DNA from: Rathayibacter sp. VKM Ac-2804
GTDB lineage: Bacteria; Actinomycetota; Actinomycetes; Actinomycetales; Microbacteriaceae
Reading direction: 5' to 3'
DNA length: 64,000 nt
Assembly (NCBI RefSeq): GCF_009866655.1
Contig: NZ_CP047420.1
Span: 3,100,001 to 3,164,000, forward strand
Part shown: positions 25,435 to 33,959 of the stretch, piece after piece
How the letters are laid out: every line of letters starts with the position of its first letter
How positions within the stretch are numbered: the first letter of the stretch is position 1
Translations under genes and position numbers: made by a program
The notes under the pieces: generated by a model
The model's input: the letters and a program-made list of their open reading frames with translations, nothing else
Databases searched by the model: none
What the model was told of the DNA's origin: nothing

Positions 25435-28400
25435 TCAGCTCGCGACGGCGGCGGGCTCGGGGAAGAGCGCGTCGAGCAGGTTCGCGACCCAGTCGATCAG
25501 CGCGCGGTCGCCGAGCGGGACGCCGTCGAGCACCGGCATCGGCACGACCACGGCGTTCGCCTGCTGCAGGTACTTCGCGGTCGGGTACATCCGGCGCAGG
25601 CGCACCTGGATCGAGTCGGCGAGGTGCGCGGGCGCGACGCGGACGTTCGAGCCCATCGCGACCACGTCGCTGAGGCCGGCGCGCTGCGCGCGCATCCGCA
25701 GCCGCGAGACCAGGACGAGGTTCTCCACCGCCTCGGGCAGGTCGCCGTAGCGGTCGGTCAGCTCCTCGACCACGAGGTCGACACTGCCCTCCTTCGCGGT
25801 CGGCGAGGTCGCCGCGGACAGCTTCTGGTACGCCTCCAGACGCAGCCGCTCGCTGTCGACGTACTCCTCCGGGATGCGCGCGTCGACCGGAAGCTCGAGC
25901 CGCAGCTCGGTCTGCCCTTCGGCGACCTCGCCGCGGAAGCCGTCGACGGCCTCGCCGATCATCCGCAGGTAGAGGTCGAAGCCGACGCCCTGGATGTGGC
26001 CGGACTGCTCGCCGCCGAGCAGGTTGCCCGCGCCGCGGATCTCCAGGTCCTTCAGCGCGATCTGCATGCCGCCGCCGAGGTCGGAGTTCGCGGCGAGGGT
26101 CTGCAGGCGGTCGTGCGCGGTCTCGGACAGCGGCTTCATCTCGTCGTAGAGGAGGTAGGCGTAGGCGCGCTCGCGGCCACGGCCGACGCGGCCGCGCAGC
26201 TGGTGCAGCTGCGAGAGGCCGTACTTGTCGGCCCGGTCGACGATCAGGGTGTTCGCGTTCGGGATGTCGAGGCCGGTCTCGACGATGGTCGTCGAGACGA
26301 GCACGTCGAACTTGCGCTCCCAGAAGTCGACGATGATCCGCTCGAGCTGCGACTCGCTGAGCTTGCCGTGCGCGACGGCGATGCGCGCCTCCGGCACCAG
26401 CTCGGCGAGCTGCGCGGCGACGCGGTTGATCGTCGAGACGCGGTTGTGCACGAAGAACACCTGGCCCTCGCGCAGCAGCTCGCGCCGGATCGCGGCCGAG
26501 ACCTGCTTCTCCGAGTACGGGCCGACGAAGGTGAGGATCGGGTGGCGCTCCTCCGGCGGCGTCGCGAGCGTCGACATCTCGCGGATGCCGGTGACCGCCA
26601 TCTCGAGCGTGCGCGGGATGGGCGTGGCGCTCATCGAGAGGATGTCGACGTTCTTCTTCAGCGCCTTCAGCTTCTCCTTGTGCTCGACGCCGAAGCGCTG
26701 CTCCTCGTCGATCACGAGCAGGCCCAGATCCTTGAAGACGATGTTGTCGCTGAGGAGGCGGTGGGTCGCGATGACCATGTCGACGGTTCCGTCGGCGAGG
26801 CCCTCGATCGTCTCCTTCGACTCCTTCGCGCTCTGGAAGCGGCTGAGGGCGCGCAGGTGCACCGGGAAGCCCGCGAAGCGCTCCTGGAAGGTCTCGAGGT
26901 GCTGGCGCACGAGCAGCGTGGTCGGCACGAGCATCGCGACCTGCTTGCCGTCCTGGATCGCCTTGAACGCGGCGCGCACGGCGACCTCGGTCTTGCCGAA
27001 GCCGACGTCGCCGGAGAGCAGGCGGTCCATCGGGATCGGCCGCTCCATGTCGGCCTTGACCTCGTCGATCACGGTCAGCTGGTCGGGCGTCTCCGCGAAC
27101 GGGAACGCCTCCTCCAGCTCGCGCTGCCACGGGGTGTCCGGCGGGAAGGAGTGCCCGCGCGAAGCCATCCGGGCGGAGTAGAGCTTCACCAGCTCGACCG
27201 CGATGTCGCGGACCGCGCGGCGCGCCTTGCTCTTGGCCTGCGCCCAGTCGCTGCCGCCCATCTTGCTCAGCGCGGGCGCCTCGCCGCCGACGTAGCGGGA
27301 GAGGAGGTCGAGCTGGTCCGTCGGGACGAGCAGCTTGTCGCCCGGGAAGCCGCGCTTGCTGGGCGCGTACTCGAGGACGAGGTACTCGCGTCGCGTCTTC
27401 ACGGCGTTCCGCCCGCCGCTGGAGACCTCGCGCTGCGAGAGCTCGACGAAGCGGCCGATGCCGTGGGTGGCGTGCACGACGAAGTCGCCGGGGCTGAGCT
27501 GCAGCGGGTCGACGACGTTCTTGCGGCGCGAGGCGAGCTTCTTCACGGCGCGCGAGTCGTAGCCGACGGTGCGGCCGTAGAACTCGGTGTCGGTGAGCAG
27601 AGCGACCTTGGCGCCGTCGACCTCGAAGCCGTGGTCGACGTTGGCCTGGAGCACGTAGGCGAGGCCGGGCTCGAGCTCGGCCGGCAGGTCGGGCACGATG
27701 CGCGCGGCGACCTCGTGCTCCGCGAGCACCTGGTCGGTGCGCTCGACCGTGCCGGTGCCGGGGGCCGTGAGCACGACGCTCCAGCCGTCGGCGAGCCGGG
27801 CGCGCACGTGCGCGAGGGCGCCCTCGACCGCACCGCCGAAGCCGGGCACGGGCTCGCCGTCGACGCGGACGGCGAGGATCTCGTCGATCCCGAGGTTCTC
27901 CGGCAGCACCTCGGCCTCGCCGGCGGCGGGACCCTGGCGGAAGGTGCTCATCGTCCACCACGGGTGGTCGGGGGTCTCGGCGCCGGGGGCGCTGAACTTC
28001 ACGGCGTCGCGGAGGGCGCCGAGCGAGATGAACTCACCGGAGGCCAGGTCGATCGGGGCCTCGGCGCCGGCGGTCGCGGCGCTCCACGCGGCCTGGAGGA
28101 ACTCGCGGTTCGTCTCGGCGAGGCTGATCGCGCGGGTGGCGACCCGCTCCGGAGCGAGCACGGCCACCGCGGCGCCGGCCGGGAGGTAGTGCGAGATCGG
28201 GACGAGCCGCTCCAGCAGCGCGGGGGCGAGCGACTCCATCCCCTCGACCGGGATGCCCTCGGCGATCTTCGCGAGCATGGCGGAGAGGCTCGGGAACTCG
28301 TGCAGCATCTCCCGGGCGCGCTGGCGGACGGCCGGCACGAGCAGAAGCTCGCGGCTCGGCGGCAGCACGACGGAGTCGGCCTCCCCCGGCAGCGAGCGCT

Positions 28401-29052
28401 GGTCGGCGACGGAGAAGCCGCGGATGGAGTCGACCTCGTCGCCGAAGAAGTCGATGCGGCTCGGGTGCTCGGCCACGGCCGGGAAGACGTCGAGGATCCC
28501 GCCGCGGACCGCGAACTCGCCGCGCCGGGTGACCATGTCGACCCGCGAGTAGGCGAGGTCGACCAGCTCGGACGAGATGCGGCCGAGGTCGTAGCCGCGG
28601 CCGCCCTTGACCAGGCGGATCGGCGCGATGTCGGCGAGGTTGTCGGCGACCGGCTGCAGCGCGGCGCGCACCGAGGCGACGACGACGAGCGGCTTCTCGC
28701 CGGTCCAGGTCTTCATCCGGCGCAGGGCGTCGAGGCGGCGGCCGACGATCTCGGCACTGGGGCTGAGGCGCTCGTGCGGCAGCGTCTCCCACGCCGGGAA
28801 CTCGACGACCTCGGCGTCCGGCAGCACGCAGCTGAGCGACGCGCGGACGTTCTCGGAGTCGCGGCCGGTCGCCGTGACGACGAGGGCGGCCTGCGGACGG
28901 TCGACCTCCGCGCGGCGCTCCAGGAGACCCGCCAGCAGGGGGACGCGGAGGCCGTCGGCCACGGAGAAATCGGCGTCGCGGATCGCGAACGCGAGAGCGT
29001 CGTCGAACGTGGAGGCGCGCGAGAGCGCCGAGATGATCCGGTTGAGAGGCAC
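25435..29052 (-). CDS. mfd: Transcription-repair coupling factor Mfd
   Basis: 1205 residues, the expected size. Mfd removes RNA polymerase stalled at DNA damage and recruits UvrA. The UvrB-like N-terminal module occupies about residues 1-350 and the RNA-polymerase-interacting domain is around ELSQREVSSGGRNAV. The helicase core has Walker A GDVGFGKTEVAVRAA (about 670), the DEEQRFG box, SMSATPIPRTLEM and the TRG region ending QLRGRVGRGRER. The C-terminal UvrA-masking domain is complete. The GTG start lies six bases after TAAACT with no ribosome site. Confidence 0.96.
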   Translation of the reverse strand: MPLNRIISALSRASTFDDALAFAIRDADFSVADGLRVPLLAGLLERRAEVDRPQAALVVTATGRDSENVRASLSCVLPDAEVVEFPAWETLPHERLSPSAEIVGRRLDALRRMKTWTGEKPLVVVASVRAALQPVADNLADIAPIRLVKGGRGYDLGRISSELVDLAYSRVDMVTRRGEFAVRGGILDVFPAVAEHPSRIDFFGDEVDSIRGFSVADQRSLPGEADSVVLPPSRELLLVPAVRQRAREMLHEFPSLSAMLAKIAEGIPVEGMESLAPALLERLVPISHYLPAGAAVAVLAPERVATRAISLAETNREFLQAAWSAATAGAEAPIDLASGEFISLGALRDAVKFSAPGAETPDHPWWTMSTFRQGPAAGEAEVLPENLGIDEILAVRVDGEPVPGFGGAVEGALAHVRARLADGWSVVLTAPGTGTVERTDQVLAEHEVAARIVPDLPAELEPGLAYVLQANVDHGFEVDGAKVALLTDTEFYGRTVGYDSRAVKKLASRRKNVVDPLQLSPGDFVVHATHGIGRFVELSQREVSSGGRNAVKTRREYLVLEYAPSKRGFPGDKLLVPTDQLDLLSRYVGGEAPALSKMGGSDWAQAKSKARRAVRDIAVELVKLYSARMASRGHSFPPDTPWQRELEEAFPFAETPDQLTVIDEVKADMERPIPMDRLLSGDVGFGKTEVAVRAAFKAIQDGKQVAMLVPTTLLVRQHLETFQERFAGFPVHLRALSRFQSAKESKETIEGLADGTVDMVIATHRLLSDNIVFKDLGLLVIDEEQRFGVEHKEKLKALKKNVDILSMSATPIPRTLEMAVTGIREMSTLATPPEERHPILTFVGPYSEKQVSAAIRRELLREGQVFFVHNRVSTINRVAAQLAELVPEARIAVAHGKLSESQLERIIVDFWERKFDVLVSTTIVETGLDIPNANTLIVDRADKYGLSQLHQLRGRVGRGRERAYAYLLYDEMKPLSETAHDRLQTLAANSDLGGGMQIALKDLEIRGAGNLLGGEQSGHIQGVGFDLYLRMIGEAVDGFRGEVAEGQTELRLELPVDARIPEEYVDSERLRLEAYQKLSAATSPTAKEGSVDLVVEELTDRYGDLPEAVENLVLVSRLRMRAQRAGLSDVVAMGSNVRVAPAHLADSIQVRLRRMYPTAKYLQQANAVVVPMPVLDGVPLGDRALIDWVANLLDALFPEPAAVAS

Positions 29053-29058
29053 CGGAGG

Positions 29059-29064
29059 AGTTTA
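29059..29064 (-). promoter_or_regulatory. -10 box for leaderless mfd mRNA
   Basis: TAAACT on the minus strand, six bases before the mfd GTG. The intervening sequence is the wrong strand for a ribosome site (CTCCTCC), so leaderless initiation is the simplest reading. Confidence 0.5.
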
Positions 29065-29188
29065 CTGCCGACCTCCGACACCGGCCTCGGCCAGTGCCGG
29101 ACGTCGGTCCACGCCGGTCCCTGCCCGGCGCGGCGCGGTTGGGTCGGGCGCGGGGTGCGTTCCGCAGAGCGTCCTGCGATCGGCTCTT

Positions 29189-29213
29189 CGAAATCGCTTG
29201 GCACGCGATTTCG
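29189..29213. repeat. Nine-base inverted repeat upstream of mfd
   Basis: CGAAATCGC and GCGATTTCG are separated by seven bases, with a third partial copy (AAATCGC) directly after. It lies about 140 bases upstream of mfd in non-coding DNA. Role unknown. Confidence 0.45.
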
Positions 29214-29263
29214 AAATCGCCTTCGGGGCGGTCGGCTGGTCTGCCGGGTGCTGCATCTCGATC

Positions 29264-29395
29264 CGTCAGGAGTGGTCGGCTGGGAGTAGCTGAGGCGACC
29301 GGTCTTGACGGATTGGGTCCGCGTTCGGGACAGGGGCGAGGTCGAGTCGTCAGGAGTGGTCGCTCGGGAGTGGCTGGAGCAGCCGGTTGCGACGG
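29264..29395 (+). repeat. Imperfect 48-base direct repeat
   Basis: Copies at 29264-29311 and 29348-29395 share about 37 of 48 bases, starting with an identical CGTCAGGAGTGGTCG. They lie in a gene-free stretch of about 630 bases between mfd and pth (29053-29685). That stretch otherwise holds three family-A hairpins and no supported gene. Confidence 0.55.
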
Positions 29396-29440
29396 GGCGG
29401 CGCACGGCAGCGCGGGCGCGGCCGCCGCGCTGGGGACGGT

Positions 29441-29479
29441 GGGTCTCGATGCGCCCCTCCGGGGCTACTCGACCAGCAT
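29441..29479 (-). repeat. Hairpin repeat family A
   Basis: Reverse-oriented copy with inner stem GCCCC/GGGGC and triloop GGA. The internal-loop right side is GCA instead of GTA. Confidence 0.78.
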
Positions 29480-29516
29480 GGAGGGGGACATCGCCCTCTG
29501 CCGGGCGTCCACTGCA

Positions 29517-29557
29517 TGCTGATCGATTAGCCCGCGGAGCGGGCGTATCGAGATCCA
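29517..29557 (+). repeat. Hairpin repeat family A
   Basis: Forward copy with inner stem GCCCGC/GCGGGC, triloop GGA and left internal loop TTA. Confidence 0.78.
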
Positions 29558-29603
29558 CCACCGTCAGAACGCGAGTCTGCAGACCCGACCTGCTGGTGGT
29601 GGT

Positions 29604-29640
29604 GGGTCTCGATACGCCCCTCCGGGGCTGCTCGACCAGC
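29604..29640 (-). repeat. Hairpin repeat family A
   Basis: Reverse copy with inner stem GCCCC/GGGGC, triloop GGA and left internal loop GCA. Lies just downstream of pth. Confidence 0.78.
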
Positions 29641-29685
29641 AAGAGCCGCCCAGCGGGCCCGTATCGGGATTCGCGCAGGGCGGCG

Positions 29686-30270
29686 CTACGGGGTCGTGTG
29701 GACCTTCAGCTGGGCGGCCTGGAGGCCGGCGTCGGCGATCAGCTCGACGGCGTCGGCGGCGTCGGCGATCAGGATCGGCAGGGTCTCGCGCTCGGGGCCG
29801 GCGAAGTCCTTGAGGACGAAGTCGGCGGCGGGCTGGCGGCCGGGCGGGCGGCCGATGCCGACGCGCACGCGGAGGAAGTCGGCGCCGTCGGTCGCGGCGA
29901 GGATGTCGCGGATGCCGTTGTGGCCGCCGTGGCCGCCGCCGTTCTTGAGGCGCAGGGTGTCGAAGGGGATGTCGAGCTCGTCGTGCACGACGATCAGGCG
30001 CTCGGGCGCGAGGGAGTAGAAGTCGAGCAGCTGCGCCGTCGGGCCGCCCGAGAGGTTCATGAAGCTGTTCGGCTTGCCGAGGACCAGCTTCGGCCCGCCG
30101 GGGCGCAGGAAGCCCTCGGCGACGACCGCATTGGCGCGGTTGTGCCGGCGGAACGAGCCGCCTATCCGGGAGGCGAGCTCGTCGAGCACCATCTGCCCGA
30201 CGTTGTGCCGGTTGCGCGCGTACTGCGCGCCCGGGTTGCCCAGTCCGACGACCAGCCAGGTCTCGCCCAT
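29686..30270 (-). CDS. pth: Peptidyl-tRNA hydrolase
   Basis: 194 residues. Recycles peptidyl-tRNAs released by stalled ribosomes. Shows GLGNPGAQYARNRHNVG (Asn and catalytic His, about residues 9-25), KPNSFMNLSG (about 66) and VVHDELDIPF with the catalytic Asp (about 94), then GGGHGGHNGIR. The ATG follows AAGAGGAAA at four bases. It lies downstream of rplY on the same strand, a conserved pairing. Confidence 0.96.
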   Translation of the reverse strand: MGETWLVVGLGNPGAQYARNRHNVGQMVLDELASRIGGSFRRHNRANAVVAEGFLRPGGPKLVLGKPNSFMNLSGGPTAQLLDFYSLAPERLIVVHDELDIPFDTLRLKNGGGHGGHNGIRDILAATDGADFLRVRVGIGRPPGRQPAADFVLKDFAGPERETLPILIADAADAVELIADAGLQAAQLKVHTTP

Positions 30271-30335
30271 CTCGTTTCCTCTTCTCGATGCGCTCAGCAG
30301 CGACGTCTTCCACGGGGCAGGACCCCTGAACGCGG

Positions 30336-30368
30336 AACAGGCCCGCTCGCGATCGCGGCGGGCCCGTT
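30336..30368. terminator. Hairpin between rplY and pth
   Basis: Eleven-base arms (30336-30346, 30358-30368) with one mismatch, core GGCCCGC/GCGGGCC. It lies about 20 bases after the rplY stop. There is no T-tract, so read-through into pth is likely. Confidence 0.4.
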
Positions 30369-30387
30369 CGTGCGGGTGGTGCTCCGA

Positions 30388-30993
30388 CTACTCGGCGGCC
30401 TCGGTGGGGGCGGCGGGCTCGGTGGGCTCGCCCTCCTCGCCCAGGTCCTGCTCGACCTCCTCGGTGACGTTCACGATGAGCGCCTCGGGGTCGGTGAGCA
30501 GCGTCGCGCCCTCGGGGAGGGTGACGTCGGCGGCGGTGATCTGCGTGCCGGCCTCGAGTCCCTCGACCGAGACGACGACGTTCTGCGGGATCTTCGTGGC
30601 GTCGACCTCGAGCGAGAGCGTGTTCGCCTCGGTCGAGACGAGCGTGCCGGGAGCGGCCTCGCCCTCGACGTGCACGGGGATGTCGACCGAGACCTTCTCG
30701 CCGAGGCGGATGACCGCGAGGTCGATGTGCTCGATGATCTGGCGGACCGGGTCGCGCTGGATGTCCTTGACCAGCGACGTCTGGGCGACGCCCTCGATGT
30801 CGAGCTCGAGGATCGCGTTCGCCTTGCGGACCAGCAGGAGGATCTGGTGGCCGGGGAGCGTGACGTGCACGGGCTCGGTGCCGTGGCCGTAGAGGACCGC
30901 GGGGATCTTGTTCTGGGCGCGGATCTTGCGGGCCGCTCCCTTGCCGAACGAGGTGCGGACCTCGGCGACGACCTTGTTGGTGAGTTCTGCCAT
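30388..30993 (-). CDS. rplY: 50S ribosomal protein L25/general stress protein Ctc
   Basis: 201 residues. Binds 5S rRNA. The N-terminal L25 domain (AEVRTSFGKGAARKIRAQNKIPAVLYGHG, split as AEVRTSFGKGAARK then IRAQNKIPAVLYGHG) is followed by the long C-terminal beta domain typical of the Ctc form, ending in an acidic Glu/Pro/Ala tail. The ATG at 30991-30993 follows AGGAGAAA. Confidence 0.95.
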   Translation of the reverse strand: MAELTNKVVAEVRTSFGKGAARKIRAQNKIPAVLYGHGTEPVHVTLPGHQILLLVRKANAILELDIEGVAQTSLVKDIQRDPVRQIIEHIDLAVIRLGEKVSVDIPVHVEGEAAPGTLVSTEANTLSLEVDATKIPQNVVVSVEGLEAGTQITAADVTLPEGATLLTDPEALIVNVTEEVEQDLGEEGEPTEPAAPTEAAE

Positions 30994-31246
30994 GGTGTTT
31001 CTCCTGGACGGCGTCGTGCGCCGCCTGCTCGGGTCCCGGCCTGGGGCCGCGGACGGGGTTTCGACTCGAACGCGTGTCTGCGTGAGGAAAGGTCCGCGGC
31101 GCTCCTTCCGGAGCTCCACCTGGTTCCACCGCGTCGATCACGGATGCACGGGGCATCCCTCGCCGAAGTTCAGCTGCCCACCCTACCGGCCGCGCGGCCG
31201 AGCCGCCACCCGCGGGCGCCCCTACCGCGCCCCCAGCCGGGCTGGC

Positions 31247-31252
31247 TAGCGT
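31247..31252 (+). promoter_or_regulatory. -10 box for leaderless GST-like gene
   Basis: TAGCGT, six bases, ATG. No ribosome site. The 265 bases upstream of this, shared with the divergent rplY, show no other motif. Confidence 0.5.
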
Positions 31253-31258
31253 GCGGGC

Positions 31259-32275
31259 ATGACTTCTGACGACTTCGGCTCCTACGTCGAGAAGAACGGC
31301 TTCCACCGCGACACCAACTACATCCCGACCCGCATCACCGCGGACGGCCGCGACGGCTACCCGGTCGAGGCAGGCCGCTACCGGCTCGTCGTCTCGCGCG
31401 CCTGCCCGTGGGCGAACCGCGCCGTGATCGTCCGCCGACTGCTCGGCCTCGAGGACGCGCTCTCGATGGGGATCTGCGGCCCGACGCACGACAAGCGCAG
31501 CTGGACCTTCGACCTCGACCCGGGCGGCGTCGACCCGGTGCTCGGCATCCCGCGCCTGCAGGACGCGTTCCTCGCACGCTTCCCCGACTACCCGCGCGGC
31601 ATCACCGTGCCGGCCATCGTCGACATCCCCACCGGCCAGGTCGTCACCAACGACTACCCGGTGATGACGCTCGACTTCTCGAGGGAGTGGACGCAGTTCC
31701 ACCGCGAGGGCGCTCCCGACCTGTACCCGGAGAAGCACCGCGACGAGATCGACGAGGTCGCCGAGCTGGTCTTCCAGGACGTCAACAACGGCGTCTACAA
31801 GTGCGGCTTCGCCGGGTCGCAGAAGTCGTACGAGCGCGCCTACGACGCGCTCTGGGCCCGCCTCGACTGGCTGGAGGAGCGCCTCAGCACGCAGCGCTAC
31901 CTCGTCGGCGACACGATCACCGAGGCGGACGTCCGCCTCTTCACGACGCTCGCCCGCTTCGACGCCGTGTACTACAGCCACTTCAAGGCCAACCGGAACC
32001 TGCTCTCGGCGATGCCGGCGCTCTGGGGCTACGCCCGCGACCTGTTCGCCACTCCGGGCTTCGGCGACACCATCGACTTCCAGCACATCAAGTCGCACTA
32101 CTACGAAGTCCAGCGCGACATCAATCCGACCGGCGTCGTGCCGAAGGGCCCGGACCTCTCCGGCTGGCTCGTCCCCTCGCACCGCGAGGAGCTCGGCGGC
32201 CGCCCGTTCGGCGACGGCACCCCGCCCGGCCCGCCGATCCCCTCCGAGGTCGTCCCCGAGGGCCACGGCGCCTGA
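31259..32275 (+). CDS. Glutathionyl-hydroquinone reductase-like (Xi-class GST)
   Basis: 338 residues. The family reduces S-glutathionylated (or similar thiol-conjugated) quinols. The N-terminal thioredoxin-like domain has SRACPWANRAVIVRRLLGL with the catalytic Cys (about residue 50) in the CPWA motif. Next comes the GICGPTHDKRSWTF segment, and a helical C-terminal GST domain contains YLVGDTITEADVRLF (about 218). Actinobacteria generally use mycothiol, not glutathione, so the physiological thiol is uncertain. Stands alone, divergent from rplY. Confidence 0.88.
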   Translation: MTSDDFGSYVEKNGFHRDTNYIPTRITADGRDGYPVEAGRYRLVVSRACPWANRAVIVRRLLGLEDALSMGICGPTHDKRSWTFDLDPGGVDPVLGIPRLQDAFLARFPDYPRGITVPAIVDIPTGQVVTNDYPVMTLDFSREWTQFHREGAPDLYPEKHRDEIDEVAELVFQDVNNGVYKCGFAGSQKSYERAYDALWARLDWLEERLSTQRYLVGDTITEADVRLFTTLARFDAVYYSHFKANRNLLSAMPALWGYARDLFATPGFGDTIDFQHIKSHYYEVQRDINPTGVVPKGPDLSGWLVPSHREELGGRPFGDGTPPGPPIPSEVVPEGHGA

Positions 32276-32395
32276 CCTCCCTGAACGGCCGTGCTCGAGA
32301 GGTTCCACCTCCGTGCACGGCCGCTCACGGCTGCGCGTCCGACCCCAGCGCTAGCCTGAACGGGTCCACCCTGAACGTGTACGTCGAGGAGAACC

Positions 32396-33853
32396 GTGTC
32401 TGACCAGCCCACCGCCACAGCCAACATCGGAGTCGTCGGTCTGGCGGTGATGGGCTCGAACCTGGCCCGCAACCTCGCCAGCCGCGAGGGCAACACCGTC
32501 GCCGTCTACAACCGCTCGTACGGGCGCACCGAGACGCTGATCACCGAGCACCCCGAGGCCGGCTTCGTCGCCTCGGAGACCATCGAGGCCTTCGCCGCCT
32601 CGCTGAAGACCCCGCGCACCGCGATCATCATGGTCCAGGCCGGCCGCGGCACCGACGCCGTGATCGAGCAGCTGACCGCCGCGTTCGAGCCCGGCGACAT
32701 CATCGTCGACGGCGGCAACGCGCTCTTCACCGACACCATCCGCCGCGAGAAGACCGTCCGCGAGACCGGCATCCACTTCGTCGGCACCGGCATCTCCGGC
32801 GGCGAGGAGGGCGCGCTCAAGGGCCCGTCGATCATGCCCGGCGGCTCGGTCGAGTCGTACAAGACGCTCGGACCGATCCTCGCGTCGATCGCCGCGGTCG
32901 CCGAGGGCGAGCCCTGCGTGACCCACATCGGCACCGACGGCGCCGGCCACTTCGTCAAGATGATCCACAACGGCATCGAGTACGCCGACATGCAGCTCAT
33001 CGCCGAGGCGTACGACCTGCTCCGCACCGTCGGCGGCCACGAGCCCGCCGCCATCGCCGACGTCTTCGACGCCTGGAACAAGGGCGACCTCGAGTCGTAC
33101 CTGATCGAGATCACCGCCGAGGTGCTCCGACAGGTCGACGCCGACACCGGCAAGCCGTTCCTCGACATCGTGCTCGACCAGGCCGGCTCGAAGGGCACCG
33201 GAGTCTGGACCGTGCAGAACGCGCTCGACCTGGGCGTGCCCGTCGGCGGCATCGCCGAGGCCGTCTTCGCCCGCGCCGTCTCCTCCAAGCCCGCGCAGCG
33301 CGCCGCCGTGCAGAAGCGCGTCACCTCGCGCCCCACCCCCGTCGCCCTCTACGACGGCTTCGAGGACGACGTCCGCGCCGCCCTCTACGCCTCGAAGGTC
33401 GTCGCCTACTCGCAGGGCTTCGACGCGATCATCGCCGGTGCCGAGAAGTACGGCTGGGAGATCGACAAGGGCGCCGTCGCGAAGATCTGGCGCGCGGGCT
33501 GCATCATCCGCGCCCAGTTCCTCAACCGCATCGTCGACGCCTACGCCGAGAACGCCGAGATCACGACGCTGCTCGAGGACCCGTACTTCGCCGAGGCCGT
33601 CGCCAACGGCGAGGCCGCCTGGCGCCGCATCGTCTCGACCGCCGCACTCTCGGGCGTCCCGATCCCCGGCTTCGGCGCCGCGCTGTCGTACTACGACTCG
33701 CTCGCCTCCGAGCGCCTGCCCGCCGCCCTCGTGCAGGGCCAGCGCGACTTCTTCGGCGCGCACACCTACCAGCGCGTCGACAAGGAGGGCACCTTCCACA
33801 CGCTGTGGTCGGGCGACCGCACCGAGGTCGAGCAGGACCCGTCCACGCACTGA
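32396..33853 (+). CDS. gnd: 6-phosphogluconate dehydrogenase (NADP+-dependent, decarboxylating)
   Basis: 485 residues, the long homodimeric form. Oxidatively decarboxylates 6-phosphogluconate to ribulose 5-phosphate in the pentose phosphate pathway. NADP-binding GVVGLAVMGSNLARN is at the N terminus. The substrate segment is GISGGEEGALKGPSIMPGG (about residues 128-146), the catalytic Lys/Asn are in HFVKMIHNGIEY (about 182), and the C-terminal QGQRDFFGAHTYQRVD is typical. The GTG start follows GGAG at four bases. A TAGCCT at 32352-32357 is a plausible -10. Confidence 0.96.
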   Translation: MSDQPTATANIGVVGLAVMGSNLARNLASREGNTVAVYNRSYGRTETLITEHPEAGFVASETIEAFAASLKTPRTAIIMVQAGRGTDAVIEQLTAAFEPGDIIVDGGNALFTDTIRREKTVRETGIHFVGTGISGGEEGALKGPSIMPGGSVESYKTLGPILASIAAVAEGEPCVTHIGTDGAGHFVKMIHNGIEYADMQLIAEAYDLLRTVGGHEPAAIADVFDAWNKGDLESYLIEITAEVLRQVDADTGKPFLDIVLDQAGSKGTGVWTVQNALDLGVPVGGIAEAVFARAVSSKPAQRAAVQKRVTSRPTPVALYDGFEDDVRAALYASKVVAYSQGFDAIIAGAEKYGWEIDKGAVAKIWRAGCIIRAQFLNRIVDAYAENAEITTLLEDPYFAEAVANGEAAWRRIVSTAALSGVPIPGFGAALSYYDSLASERLPAALVQGQRDFFGAHTYQRVDKEGTFHTLWSGDRTEVEQDPSTH

Positions 33854-33885
33854 CCCGCTGCCGCCGCCCGCGCGGCGCTCACGCA

Positions 33886-33937
33886 GAAGGCGCCCCCACC
33901 CGTCGGATCCTCGGATCCCGCGGGCGGGGGCGCCTTC
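33886..33937. terminator. Bidirectional terminator between gnd and the GH13 gene
   Basis: Long GC stem: GAAGGCGCCCCCACCCG (33886-33902) pairs with 33921-33937 (one base bulged), with a loop that itself contains the small inverted repeat GGATCC. The arms end in GAA/TTC. It lies between two convergent genes. Confidence 0.75.
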
Positions 33938-33959
33938 GTCGTGGGGAGCGCGCGCCGGG

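Noticed and set aside
25321..29289. Very long open frame on the + strand opposite mfd (and similar long frames, for example 51630-55847 +, 4769-6520 +, 10726-12936 +)
   Set aside because: High GC content leaves few stop codons in shadow frames. The proteins are Arg/Ala/Gly/Asp-rich low-complexity sequence with no motif, while the opposite strand encodes clear known proteins.
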